Shown here: piece after piece, positions 34,688 through 43,959 of the stretch
Layout: each line of letters begins with the position of its first letter
Position numbering within the stretch: the stretch's first letter is position 1
Notes under the pieces: model-generated
Seen by the model: the letters and a program-made list of their open reading frames with translations, nothing else
What the model was told of the DNA's origin: nothing
Database searches by the model: none
Program-made: the position numbers and the translations under genes
Source of the DNA: Vreelandella olivaria
Lineage (GTDB): Bacteria; Pseudomonadota; Gammaproteobacteria; Pseudomonadales; Halomonadaceae
Assembly (NCBI RefSeq): GCF_023507745.1
Contig: NZ_JALPZO010000111.1
Location: forward strand, 1-56,334
Direction: 5' to 3'
Length of the DNA: 56,334 bases

Positions 34688-35614
34688 ATGGTACTGCTAT
34701 ATAAATCTGACCCGGAGCGTGGCGCTCGCTGGAAAGAGCTTTTTGCCCAACATGCGCCTGATATTGAGTTTCGCCAATGGCCTGAGGTTGGCGACCCAAA
34801 CGAGATTCGCTATTTATTGGCGTGGCTGCCCCCGGAAAACTTAATGCAGCGCCTGCCATCCCTTGAGGTGCTTTTTGCCACTTCCGCCGGTGTCGATCAG
34901 TTTGATGTTGCCTCATTGCCTGCGGAGCTGCCGGTTGTACGTATGCTCGACCCTGCCATTGAGAGTGGGATGATTGAGTACGCCACCTTTGCAACGCTGT
35001 GGTTGCACCGCCGGATGGGCGATTATGTGCGCCAGCAGCGCGAGAGAAGATGGCAGGCGCATATGCTGGTGCCTGCGGTTCATCGGAGTGTCGGGGTCCT
35101 TGGTTTAGGCCAGTTAGGCAGCGCTATTGCCACGCATCTGGCTGCCTACGGCTTCGCTGTCAGTGGCTGGGCCCGATCCCCGCGACAAGTGCCAGGTGTT
35201 GCCTGCCACCATGGTGAAGAAGCGCTGGATAGTTTCCTCTCTTTGAGTGATATCCTCATTTGTGTGCTGCCGCTAACTGATGCTACCCGTGGCGTGCTCA
35301 ACAAAGCCCTCTTTGAGCGTCTGCCGGAAGGAGCCGGGTTGATCAATATAGGCCGTGGCGAGCACTTGGTTGACCACGACCTTACTCAAGCCCTTGAGGA
35401 TGGGTATTTGAGTGCGGCGGTATTGGATGTGTTGAGTGAAGAGCCACCAGCCGATGATCATCCTTTCTGGCGAGATGAGCGTATTTTGTTGACCCCTCAT
35501 GTGGCAGCCATGACGCAGCCCGATAGTGCCTTTCCAGTACTGCTGGACAACCTGCGTCGTTATCAACGCGGTGAGCCAATGATTGGCAGGGTTGATGGTA
35601 AGCGTGGTTACTAA
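34688..35614 (+). CDS. D-2-hydroxyacid dehydrogenase, glyoxylate/hydroxypyruvate reductase A type
   Basis: 308 residues, as in GhrA. Rossmann motif GVLGLGQLGSAIATHL (about 143-158), then the catalytic Arg (INIGRGEHLVD), Glu (DVLSEEPPADDHPFW) and His (LTPHVAAMT). It reduces glyoxylate or hydroxypyruvate with NAD(P)H. AAGGA lies 8 nt before ATG 34688; the in-frame extension upstream is not conserved. It sits on the plus strand between gabT and gabD, so it is not part of their operon. Confidence 0.88.
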   Translation: MVLLYKSDPERGARWKELFAQHAPDIEFRQWPEVGDPNEIRYLLAWLPPENLMQRLPSLEVLFATSAGVDQFDVASLPAELPVVRMLDPAIESGMIEYATFATLWLHRRMGDYVRQQRERRWQAHMLVPAVHRSVGVLGLGQLGSAIATHLAAYGFAVSGWARSPRQVPGVACHHGEEALDSFLSLSDILICVLPLTDATRGVLNKALFERLPEGAGLINIGRGEHLVDHDLTQALEDGYLSAAVLDVLSEEPPADDHPFWRDERILLTPHVAAMTQPDSAFPVLLDNLRRYQRGEPMIGRVDGKRGY

Positions 35615-35626
35615 GGTGACAGCATG

Positions 35627-35659
35627 AAGTGCCCGCGATACCACGTACCACGGGCACTT
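35627..35659. terminator. Stem-loop between convergent genes
   Basis: AAGTGCCCG (35627-35635) pairs perfectly with CGGGCACTT (35651-35659), loop 15 nt. It lies between the ends of the dehydrogenase gene and gabD and could end both transcripts, though neither side has a T run. Confidence 0.55.
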
Positions 35660-35676
35660 CGATGGCGTTACCAGGG

Positions 35677-37137
35677 CTAGTTCAGCCCGCCCATGTGAAA
35701 CGCTTTTTCCTCCAGGTATTCATCAAGTCCCTGCCGGGCGCCTTCCCGGCCTAAACCAGACTGCTTCATGCCGCCAAAAGGGGCCACTTCCATTGAAATA
35801 GAACCGGTGTTGAGGCCGATCATGCCGAACTCCAGTGCTTCGCCGACCCGCCAGGCGCGCCGTAGGCTTTCGGTAAAGAAATAGGCGGCTAACCCGTAGG
35901 GAGTTGCATTGGCAATGCGAATGGCGTCTTCTTCACTCTCGAAACGCATGATGGGCGCAACGGGGCCAAACGTCTCCTCCTGTGTTATCAGCATGGCTTC
36001 GGTAACGTTTTTCATCAGTATCGGTGCCACAAAGCAATCCTGACCGTTGGGTACGTCGCCGAGCACCAGTTCAGCGCCGTGAGATAAGGCATCATCGATA
36101 TGTCGGGCCACTTTGCTAACGGCTTGATCGTTAATTAATGGCCCTATGGTCGTGCCTTCATCCATTCCGTTGCCACAGCGTAATGCTTCTATTTCAGTCG
36201 CCAGGCGTGCAACAAAACGGTCATGGATGCCGGACTGAACCAGAATGCGGTTAGCGCAAACACAGGTCTGCCCGGCGTTGCGAAATTTGCTCACCATGGC
36301 ACCGGATACCGCGAGTTCCAGGTCGGCATCATCAAAAACGATCAGCGGGGCGTTGCCACCCAGCTCCAGGCTGAGGCGTTTAATATCATCTGCACTTTGG
36401 CGCATCAGTAAGCTGCCCACCCGGGTCGAGCCAGTGAAGGAGAGCTTGCGCACGATTGAGTTGGATGTCAGTTCGCCGCCAATCCCTTCGGGCAGCCCGG
36501 TCACTATATTGATGACTCCTGGAGGAAAGCCGGCTCGCTCTGCCAGTTTCGCCAATGCGAGTGCCGATAACGGCGTCAGTTCTGAAGGCTTGATCACCAT
36601 CGGACACCCGGCCGCCAGCGCTGGGGCGCATTTACGCGTAATCATGGCGATGGGGAAGTTCCAGGGGGTGATGGCCCCGCAAACGCCCACTGACTGTTTG
36701 AGGATCACAATGCGGCGATCCGGGCTGGGGGAGGGGATTGTCTCACCATAGGCGCGGCGCGCCTCTTCCGCAAACCACTTGATAAAACTCGCTCCGTACT
36801 GAACCTCCCCCCGTGCTTCACTAAGCGGTTTGCCCTGCTCAAGGGTCATTAATACCGCCAGGTCGTCGCTGTTTTCCAGTATCAGGGCATACCAGCGCTC
36901 CAGTATTGCCGCGCGATTGGCTGCCGGGCGGGCACGCCACTCAGGCCAAGCCGCTGCGGCAGCTTCAATCGCACGACGGGTTTCGCTGGCGCCCATGCTG
37001 GGCACTCTGGCTAGCTCTTCACCGGTGGCGGGATTAGTGACTGACAGTGTGGCAGCATCGTCGGCATCACTCCAATGAGCGTTGATGAAGGCCTGCTCGC
37101 GTAGCAGGTTGCCATCTTTAAGGGGCAGTTTCGCCAT
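35677..37137 (-). CDS. gabD: Succinate-semialdehyde dehydrogenase
   Basis: 486 residues, usual for GabD. ALDH motifs: ITPWNFPIAMITRKCAPALAAG, FTGSTRVGSLLMRQSA, the general-base Glu of ELGGNAPLIVFDDADLE and the catalytic Cys of GQTCVCANR, in the NAGQTCVCANRILVQ stretch typical of GabD. It oxidises succinic semialdehyde to succinate for the TCA cycle. AGGAG precedes the ATG. It lies downstream of the oligopeptide-type ABC genes in position but reads away from them with a 106-nt gap. Confidence 0.9.
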   Translation of the reverse strand: MAKLPLKDGNLLREQAFINAHWSDADDAATLSVTNPATGEELARVPSMGASETRRAIEAAAAAWPEWRARPAANRAAILERWYALILENSDDLAVLMTLEQGKPLSEARGEVQYGASFIKWFAEEARRAYGETIPSPSPDRRIVILKQSVGVCGAITPWNFPIAMITRKCAPALAAGCPMVIKPSELTPLSALALAKLAERAGFPPGVINIVTGLPEGIGGELTSNSIVRKLSFTGSTRVGSLLMRQSADDIKRLSLELGGNAPLIVFDDADLELAVSGAMVSKFRNAGQTCVCANRILVQSGIHDRFVARLATEIEALRCGNGMDEGTTIGPLINDQAVSKVARHIDDALSHGAELVLGDVPNGQDCFVAPILMKNVTEAMLITQEETFGPVAPIMRFESEEDAIRIANATPYGLAAYFFTESLRRAWRVGEALEFGMIGLNTGSISMEVAPFGGMKQSGLGREGARQGLDEYLEEKAFHMGGLN

Positions 37138-37243
37138 GCTTTTCTCCTTGCAATAGACCTGATGGGGGCGTCCAGATGGGGCATGTTAAATGTAATAAAT
37201 AAGGCTGGTTTTGAATCGGGCTGCACGGCTCAACGTCACCGTT

Positions 37244-38905
37244 TTAAACGGCTACGGTGGACGGTTGCGTATGAGTCGACCATTGGCACGCTTCCAGCCA
37301 ACCCGGCTGTAACTCTGGCACTGAGCCAATCAGCTTGCGGGTGTAATCGTGCTGCGGTCGGTTGAGAACCGTACTGCAAGGGCCGAATTCCACACACTTG
37401 CCCTGGTAAAGCACCATGACGTCGTCGCATAGCGAGCGTACCGTCGAGATGTTGTGGCTAATAAACAGGTAGGCAACACCAAGCTCCCGGCGCAGTTCGG
37501 CAAGCAGCTCAAGAATGGCGGCACCCACCACGGTATCCAGTGCAGAGGTCACTTCATCGCAGAGTATCAGGTCGGGTTCTGCGGCGAGCGCTCGGGCGAG
37601 ATTGACGCGCTGCTTCTGACCGCCCGACAGCTCGCGTGGCTTGCGGTCGAGCAGGGTGCGTGGCAGCTTGACCAGGTCCATTAACTCTTCAATTCGACGC
37701 TGCCGAGCATCGCGGTTCATGTGAAAATAGGTTTCAAGCGGTCGGCTGAGCAGTCGCCTAACGGTGTGGGCCGGATTAAGCGCATTGTCAGCGCTCTGAA
37801 AGACGATCTGGATACGGCGAAACTGATCTGGCGTGCGTCCGCGCAGTGTTGGCGATATTTCACGGCGATTAAATTGAACTGCACCCCGTGACGGTGCCAC
37901 TAAACCAGAGACTGCCCGGGCTAGCGTCGATTTCCCTGACCCCGACTCACCGATGACGCCTAACGCCTGACCGCGATCGATCCGCAGCTGGATGTGATCA
38001 AGCACGATGTTATCCGGCTCCCCTCTACGATTACAGTGCCCATAGCCCACCTGCAGATCATCAATGCGCAGCAGCTCTTCACCCGTGCGATGTTTGTTGG
38101 ATATGGGTGCCTGGGCGGGTGGTCGTGCCGCTGCCAATAGGCTGCGTGTATAGGCATGGTCCGGCTGTTCCAGGATTTGTGCGACGGAGCCTTGCTCCTG
38201 CTCCTCACCGGCTTTAAGTACTAAGACGTGATCGGCAATCTGTGCGACCACGGCAAGGTCGTGGGAAACATACAGCGCTGTGGTGCCTCGTTCGTGCATA
38301 ACCCGTTTGAAGGCCCGCAGTACATCGACCTGGGTGGTCACATCCAGCGCCGTGGTGGGTTCATCCAGAATCACCAGTGCAGGATCAGTAATCAAGGCCA
38401 TGGCGGCCATGAGACGTTGTAGCTGGCCCCCCGAGACCTGATGAGGGTAACGGTTGCCGATGTGTTCAGGGTCGGGCAGTGCCAACTCGCCAAATAGTTG
38501 AATAGCTTTCTGTTGCGCTTGTTGTCGATCCATAACACCGTGGATGAGTGCGCCTTCAATGACTTGATCCATCAGACGGCGCGAAGGGTTGAAGGCAGCT
38601 GCAGCGCTTTGGGCGATATAGGTTACCCGGTGGCCGCGCAGCGCACGCGTTTCCACCGGCGAGAGGGAAAGTACATCCGTCTCCCCAAGCTGTACACTGC
38701 CGCCGGCGATCCGGCAGCCGCGCCTGGCATACCCCATCATGGCCAACGCAATAGTGGTTTTACCCGAACCGGATTCACCGATTAACGCCATCACCTCACC
38801 TGGCTTGAGGGCGAAATTAATCTGGCTGACAATCGTGTGCTCATCCTCACCAGGCGGTGTCGCGCAGATATCTAGATCGCGTACGATCAGCGATTCACCT
38901 TGCAT
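37244..38905 (-). CDS. Fused dual ATPase of a peptide/nickel/opine-type ABC importer (DppD-DppF fusion)
   Basis: 553 residues with two ATPase domains in one chain. First (about 1-265): GESGSGKTT, SGGQLQRLMAAMAL, VILDEPTTALD. Second (about 280-540): GESGSGKST, SGGQKQRVNLARAL, LILCDEVTSALD. Each half has the C-terminal extension of oligopeptide ATPases. It powers the two permeases just upstream. GGAG precedes the ATG; it starts 4 nt after the permease stop. Confidence 0.9.
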   Translation of the reverse strand: MQGESLIVRDLDICATPPGEDEHTIVSQINFALKPGEVMALIGESGSGKTTIALAMMGYARRGCRIAGGSVQLGETDVLSLSPVETRALRGHRVTYIAQSAAAAFNPSRRLMDQVIEGALIHGVMDRQQAQQKAIQLFGELALPDPEHIGNRYPHQVSGGQLQRLMAAMALITDPALVILDEPTTALDVTTQVDVLRAFKRVMHERGTTALYVSHDLAVVAQIADHVLVLKAGEEQEQGSVAQILEQPDHAYTRSLLAAARPPAQAPISNKHRTGEELLRIDDLQVGYGHCNRRGEPDNIVLDHIQLRIDRGQALGVIGESGSGKSTLARAVSGLVAPSRGAVQFNRREISPTLRGRTPDQFRRIQIVFQSADNALNPAHTVRRLLSRPLETYFHMNRDARQRRIEELMDLVKLPRTLLDRKPRELSGGQKQRVNLARALAAEPDLILCDEVTSALDTVVGAAILELLAELRRELGVAYLFISHNISTVRSLCDDVMVLYQGKCVEFGPCSTVLNRPQHDYTRKLIGSVPELQPGWLEACQWSTHTQPSTVAV

Positions 38906-38909
38906 AGCG

Positions 38910-39818
38910 TTACTCCTTCTGGTTATCGCGGCTATTCGATAGGCTGTCGATCAACAGGTTGGCACCGACGGTTAATGAACCAATCGCCAGCGCGGGGGCA
39001 ATCAGTGCCAATGCCCCTTGGCTAAGGCCGCCGATGTTTTCACGCACCAGGGAGCCCAGGTCGGCGACTGGCGGCTGCACGCCCAGACCCAGAAAGCTCA
39101 TGCCACTGAGCAGTAATACGATAAAGACAAAGCGCATGCCCATGTCGGTGAGTATGGGCTGGATCATGTTGGGAAAAATTTCTACCGTGGCGATATACAG
39201 CCTTCCTTCTCCACGGGTACGGGCTACTTGAACGTACTCCAGAGTGGCGAGATTTTTGGCCAGGCTATGGGCAATACGGAAAGCGCCTGGCGCATAGCTG
39301 AGCACTGCTGCCAGAATCAGCAGCGGAATAGACGTACCAAAGGCTGAGACCATCACCAGGGCCATCATTTTGCTGGGAATGGAGATGAGCGTATCGAATA
39401 TCCGTCGGATGCTCTCCTCCAGCCAGTACGGCAGTAACACCGTCAACATGCCAAATCCTGCCCCGACGAGACTCGACAGTAACGCAGCCACCAGCGCCAG
39501 GCCGACGGTATAGCGTGCCCCTGTGAGCATGCGGCTGAGCATGTCGCGGCCCATGTAGTCGGTGCCCAGCAGGTGAGACGTGCTTGCACCAGCGTAAATC
39601 TGTTCAGATACAAAGGCACTCATGGGATACGGTGCCAGCAGTGGCCCAAACAGCGCCACTAATAGCCAAAAGCTGAATAAGCTAAGACCAATCCAGCGGG
39701 TTAGTTGTAACCCTGAACGGTTGCGCTGTTTGGGCACGACCATGGGCAGATGGCTGCCTGTTGTTACGTAGTGCTGACGCTCGCCCTTGGCGGCGGGTAT
39801 TGTATTGGTGTCACTCAT
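38910..39818 (-). CDS. ABC importer permease, DppC type
   Basis: 302 residues. N-terminal helix (WIGLSLFSFWLLVALFGPLLAPY), then the HLLGTDYMGRDMLSRMLTGARYTVGLALVAALLSSLVGAGFG motif of DppC/OppC and the ATPase-contacting EAA loop near ARTRGEGRLYIATVEIFPNMIQPIL. ATG 39818 overlaps the DppB-type stop as ATGA. It forms the channel with the DppB-type partner. Confidence 0.9.
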   Translation of the reverse strand: MSDTNTIPAAKGERQHYVTTGSHLPMVVPKQRNRSGLQLTRWIGLSLFSFWLLVALFGPLLAPYPMSAFVSEQIYAGASTSHLLGTDYMGRDMLSRMLTGARYTVGLALVAALLSSLVGAGFGMLTVLLPYWLEESIRRIFDTLISIPSKMMALVMVSAFGTSIPLLILAAVLSYAPGAFRIAHSLAKNLATLEYVQVARTRGEGRLYIATVEIFPNMIQPILTDMGMRFVFIVLLLSGMSFLGLGVQPPVADLGSLVRENIGGLSQGALALIAPALAIGSLTVGANLLIDSLSNSRDNQKE

Positions 39819-40771
39819 CGGTTTCGCAGCCTCGGGTTGGAGAGGATCGCGCACAGATCAGCCAGCATGACCAGCAGTAGATAAGCACCGCAAAAAATCA
39901 TTGCGCAGGCCTGCACAAGGGCGAGGTCGCGGTTGGAAACCGCATCGACCATTAAGCTGGCGATGCCTGGATAATTGAAAATGGTTTCGACGATGATCAC
40001 CCCACCCAGCAGATAAGAGAGGCTCAGCGCCACCGCGTTGGCAATCGGGCCGATGGCGTTAGGCAGTGCATGGCGCAGCACTCGTCGCATCGGTGGAACG
40101 CCTTTGAGCCGTGCCATCTCGATGTAAGCGCTGTCGAGCTGATCAATTAAGGCCGCGCGCGTCATACGTGCCATTTGGGCAATTAATACACTACACAGGG
40201 TTAGCACCGGCATCGCGTAAACTTTCATAAAGGCGCCCAAACTATCGACGGTGGAGACATAGGAGAGCGCCGGTAGCCAGCCGAGTTGCACGGCGAAAAT
40301 CAGTACCGCCAGCGTGGCCACCAGAAACTCTGGTACTGCCACCATCGATAAGGTGATCAGGTTCAATGTGCGGTCAAGTACGCCGCCGCGGCGCATGGCG
40401 GCGGCGATACCCATAATCAGCGCTACGGGGACAGAGATGACGGTGGTAATCGCGGCTAACAGCAGCGAATTGGGTAACCGGTCATTGACCAGCTGTATGA
40501 CATCCATGCCGTTACTGGCAGAACGCCCTAAGTCGCCAGTGGCAAAGCCACTCAGCCATTGCCAGTAGCGCAACAAGGGAGGTTGGTCGAGACCTAGCTG
40601 GGTACGCAGTGCCTCCACCTGTTCAGGGGTGGCAAACTGGCCAAGAACCTGCTGGGCTGTGTCTCCTGGCAGCAGTGAGGTAATCGCAAAGATCACCAGC
40701 GATACCAGCAGTAGAGTAATGAGACTGGAGGCTAAGCGACCTAGCACCAGTCCAAAGAGAGAGTCGCGCAT
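39815..40771 (-). CDS. ABC importer permease, DppB type
   Basis: 318 residues, six helices. DppB motifs: LLPGDTAQQVLGQFATPEQVEALRTQLGLDQPPLLRYWQWLSGFATGDLGRS and the EAA loop MARLKGVPPMRRVLRHALPNAIGPI. I chose ATG 40771, 8 nt after GGAG, over a TTG six codons upstream. A strong stem-loop separates it from the binding-protein gene. Confidence 0.9.
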   Translation of the reverse strand: MRDSLFGLVLGRLASSLITLLLVSLVIFAITSLLPGDTAQQVLGQFATPEQVEALRTQLGLDQPPLLRYWQWLSGFATGDLGRSASNGMDVIQLVNDRLPNSLLLAAITTVISVPVALIMGIAAAMRRGGVLDRTLNLITLSMVAVPEFLVATLAVLIFAVQLGWLPALSYVSTVDSLGAFMKVYAMPVLTLCSVLIAQMARMTRAALIDQLDSAYIEMARLKGVPPMRRVLRHALPNAIGPIANAVALSLSYLLGGVIIVETIFNYPGIASLMVDAVSNRDLALVQACAMIFCGAYLLLVMLADLCAILSNPRLRNR

Positions 40772-40790
40772 CTTGATTCTCCGGCTCAAG

Positions 40791-40848
40791 GGCCATGCCC
40801 ATCATCACCAGATGCCGGTAAGACACTACGGTGATGATGCCCATGGCC
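40791..40848. repeat. Long stem-loop between binding-protein and permease genes
   Basis: The arms 40791-40809 and 40830-40848 pair over 19 positions with two adjacent mismatches (GGCCATG, two mismatches, CATCATCACC), loop 20 nt. Such hairpins after a binding-protein gene usually protect the upstream message and lower permease expression. Confidence 0.75.
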
Positions 40849-40874
40849 TGGGATACCAGTAAGGAGAGCGGGAA

Positions 40875-42515
40875 TTAGCCTTTCCACCAAATATGCTCGG
40901 CGAACATATAGCCCATAAAACTACCCAGAGGGACGGTGCGGTCCATTCCGCCAATACGCGCATCGTAGCCTTCCAGGTCGCTTAGGAAGACGGGGATGCC
41001 GATGCCGCCCTCTTCATGAATCATGGTTTGCATGTCGGCGTACATCTGCTTGCGGGTGGCCTCATCGGGTTCACTCCGCGAGGCAATCACCAATTGATCG
41101 AACTGCTCGTTATGCCAGCCGGCTTCGTTCCACGCGGCATTGGAGAGGAAAAACTGTGAGAGCAAAATATTGGCGGTTGGGCGCGGATTGATATTGCCGA
41201 ACCCGAGTGGGTGCTTCATCCAGTGATTGGACCAGTAGCCGTCTGAGGGGACGCGGTTGATATTCAGGTTTAGCCCAGCCTGGGCTGCAGACTGCTGTAG
41301 AAGCACGGCCATATCTTCCGATGAGGCAGCCGCAGGAGACGCCACGATTGGAACGGTAGCACCAGCCAAGCCTGCTTTCGCAAGCAAGGAGGCTGCCCGT
41401 TCAGGATCATACTCACGCTGGGGTAGCCCATCAAAGTAATAGGGCGAGCTTGAGATAATCGGCTGATCGTTAGCGATCTCGCCATAACCGCGCAGGGCTA
41501 CGCGCTTGATCTGTTCGCGGTCGAAGAGATACTTCATCGCCTCGCGAAATTCGGGGCGACTGGTGGGCTGTTGGTCAAAGCGCATTACCAGGTCAGTGTA
41601 GTTACCGGAGTTGGTCGCTTTCACCTGGTAGCTGTCATTGGTTTTCATGCGCTCAGCGGAGTTACCACTAACATTATTCACCATGTGAACATCGCCAGAG
41701 AGCAGTGCGTTGACCCGAGAAGGTTCATCGCTGATACCCACCATCTCAATAGCATCCAGATAAGGATAACCATCGCGCCAGTAGTTCTCGTTGCGCACCC
41801 CAACCGAACGCACGCCGGGAGTGAACTCCTGGCACTTAAAGGCGCCGGTACCGATGCCATTCGAGAAGTCAGTCGTGCCGTCTGCCACAATCACCAGGTG
41901 CGAAACGGCCAGGATAGAGGGTAACTCAATATTGGGAGAGGAGAGGGTGAACTCGACACGCTGATCATCCAGAGCCCTGATGCTTTCAATCTGGTCGACC
42001 ATGGAGACGACCTTTGAACCCGTGGCGGGGTCTTTATGGCGCATGATCGAGAAAATCACGTCTTGGGAGGTCAGCGGTTTACCATCATGGAAGGTAACAC
42101 CCTGGCGCAGGGTAAATATCCAGTGGCTGCCGTTGTCGGTATTTTCAAACGACTCCGCCAGACAGGGCTGGGGTATCAGATCTTCATCGTACTGTGTCAG
42201 GCCGTTATAAAACATATAAGCGCGGGCATAGTCGATGGCCGTTGCCCCTAAGGCAGGGTCCAGGGTATCCATCGTGGATGTCGAGTGCGCCGCGACCCGA
42301 ATACGGCCGCCGTACTGAGGTGGTGCGTTTTCGCTATTCGCCGCCCATGCCGAAGAAATGCTGGGGAAGGCACCGGCCGCAGCAGCAAATACGCCTGCTG
42401 CGCCAATGACTTTCATGGCTTCGCGTCGAGAGACCCCGCGCTGCATGGCGTTGTAAACCTGCATGCTTTGTTCGGGAGAAATAAACAGATCATCGGGTTT
42501 TGTTTCACGCGTCAT
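40875..42515 (-). CDS. Extracellular solute-binding protein, family 5, Tat-exported
   Basis: 546 residues, normal for the DppA/OppA family. The N-terminus has a twin-arginine signal, S-RREAMKVIG, followed by a hydrophobic stretch to SAWAANSE. The mature start GGRIRVAAHSTSTMDTLDPALGATAIDYARAYMFYNGLTQYDEDL and the EWIFTLRQGVTFHDGKPLTSQDVIFSI-like region are family 5 landmarks. The ligand may be a peptide, opine or similar compound; Tat export suggests folding in the cytoplasm. GGAG precedes the ATG. It heads the ABC operon. Confidence 0.9.
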   Translation of the reverse strand: MTRETKPDDLFISPEQSMQVYNAMQRGVSRREAMKVIGAAGVFAAAAGAFPSISSAWAANSENAPPQYGGRIRVAAHSTSTMDTLDPALGATAIDYARAYMFYNGLTQYDEDLIPQPCLAESFENTDNGSHWIFTLRQGVTFHDGKPLTSQDVIFSIMRHKDPATGSKVVSMVDQIESIRALDDQRVEFTLSSPNIELPSILAVSHLVIVADGTTDFSNGIGTGAFKCQEFTPGVRSVGVRNENYWRDGYPYLDAIEMVGISDEPSRVNALLSGDVHMVNNVSGNSAERMKTNDSYQVKATNSGNYTDLVMRFDQQPTSRPEFREAMKYLFDREQIKRVALRGYGEIANDQPIISSSPYYFDGLPQREYDPERAASLLAKAGLAGATVPIVASPAAASSEDMAVLLQQSAAQAGLNLNINRVPSDGYWSNHWMKHPLGFGNINPRPTANILLSQFFLSNAAWNEAGWHNEQFDQLVIASRSEPDEATRKQMYADMQTMIHEEGGIGIPVFLSDLEGYDARIGGMDRTVPLGSFMGYMFAEHIWWKG

Positions 42516-42650
42516 ACGCCTTCTCCTTACTGTGATTAGATGTTGTTGTGGGTCTGGCGGCGCTTGCTTAGTTCTTTTTTGTTAACAGCAGTATTGGCTG
42601 ATCGCTTTCTTGGCGAGTTTTTGTATCAATATTCGGGATGTCGTTGTGGC

Positions 42651-43925
42651 TTAATGCAATCGATCCTGTAGCCGGTACCAGCTACCCACCAGGGGTAAAA
42701 ACCACGGCTTGCCAAAATGGCCGGGGATGGCTGGCCACTTAGTGTCCTGCCAAGGGTGGCTCCGGCGCTTTCCCAGCATGACATTGGCCATGACATGCCC
42801 CATATGCACCGACATCTGTACCCCATGGCCGCTATAGCCCATGGCGTAATACATCCCGTTGTGTTGCCCGGCATGAGGCAGGCGATCCTGGCTCATATCC
42901 ACCAGCCCACCCCAGCAATAGTCGAGCCGCACCCCTTTAAGTTGGGGGAAGGCCTCTTCCAGGCCCCGGCGTAGTATCTCGCCGCTTTTGGCATCCGACT
43001 GGCTGCCGGACATGGCAAACCGAGCCCGTCCTCCAAACAGCAGCCGGTTATCGGCGGTAAGTCGGAAATAGTGGCCTACAATGCGGCTGGTGACATAAGA
43101 GCGCCGCTGGGGCAGTAGCTGAGCACACTGCGCTGCTGAGAGCGGCTCAGTGACGACGATAAAGCTGCCCACCGGCACCAGGCGGCGGCGAAACCAGCTC
43201 AGCGGTCCTGTTTGCGAAGCACCGGTGGCCAGTAGCACGTTTTCGGCACGAATATCGCCACTGGGTGTGCCTAGTCGATACGTTGACTGCTCGTGCGTTA
43301 AGCGGATCATGGGCGTATGTTCAAAAATATGTGCGCCATGCTTGGCTGCTGCTTCTGCTAAGCCGACGCCGAAGCGCCCCATATGCATCTGGCCACCATG
43401 ATGCTGAAGCAGCCCGCCATGGTAGAGCGATGAACCGACCTCATCTTTAACGGCGGTTGCGGACAGCATCTCCACGTCGCCATCGACATCACGACGAATG
43501 GCGTCGCAAGTGCGCGCAAGCTTGTCGTAGTGCGCCGGCTTGGCGGCCAGTTTTAGTTTTCCGTGGCGGAGATAGTCGCAGTTGATCGCCTCTGCGGTAA
43601 TCACCTGCTCGACACTGGAGACCGCTTCGGCATAGGTTGCGTAGTGGGCCATTGCTTGCTCGCGGCCAACTTTCTCGACCATGCTGGCGTAGTCTTGAGC
43701 CACGCCTGTATTACATTGGCCGCCGTTGCGCCCTGAGGCTTCACCAATAATCTGACCTGCCTCTAGCAGCGCGACGCGGGTGCCGTCCAGGGCCAGCGTG
43801 CGAGCAGCCGATAGCCCGGTAAAGCCACCGCCCACCACCGCGACATCGTAGTGCTCCTGGGTGAATGCCTGTTGCCCTCTGCCAAAGGCGGGAGCCGTGG
43901 ACAGCCAAAAGGAGTTAAGTTGCAT
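42651..43925 (-). CDS. FAD-dependent amine oxidoreductase (PuuB/DadA-like)
   Basis: 424 residues. FAD motif DVAVVGGGFTGLSAARTLALDGTRVALLE (about 31-57), the EASGRNGGQCNTGV segment of PuuB-like oxidases, and the C-terminal GLVDMSQDRLPHAGQHNGMYYAMGYSGHGVQMSVHMG closing the FAD site. Enzymes of this group oxidise secondary or primary amines, for example gamma-glutamylputrescine. ATG 43925 follows AGGAG. It is 20 nt downstream of the type II dehalogenase-like stop in reading order and upstream of the ABC operon. Substrate is unknown. Confidence 0.85.
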   Translation of the reverse strand: MQLNSFWLSTAPAFGRGQQAFTQEHYDVAVVGGGFTGLSAARTLALDGTRVALLEAGQIIGEASGRNGGQCNTGVAQDYASMVEKVGREQAMAHYATYAEAVSSVEQVITAEAINCDYLRHGKLKLAAKPAHYDKLARTCDAIRRDVDGDVEMLSATAVKDEVGSSLYHGGLLQHHGGQMHMGRFGVGLAEAAAKHGAHIFEHTPMIRLTHEQSTYRLGTPSGDIRAENVLLATGASQTGPLSWFRRRLVPVGSFIVVTEPLSAAQCAQLLPQRRSYVTSRIVGHYFRLTADNRLLFGGRARFAMSGSQSDAKSGEILRRGLEEAFPQLKGVRLDYCWGGLVDMSQDRLPHAGQHNGMYYAMGYSGHGVQMSVHMGHVMANVMLGKRRSHPWQDTKWPAIPGHFGKPWFLPLVGSWYRLQDRLH

Positions 43926-43959
43926 GGGCGACTCCTGCACGATTCATGAAATACTCGGC

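Noticed and set aside
35700..35715. GAGGAAAAA, part of the HasI-type box, on the minus strand in gabD
   Set aside because: It encodes Glu-Glu-Lys in the conserved GabD C-terminus, and no CGTT follows at the 12-nt spacing seen before hasR and hasS.
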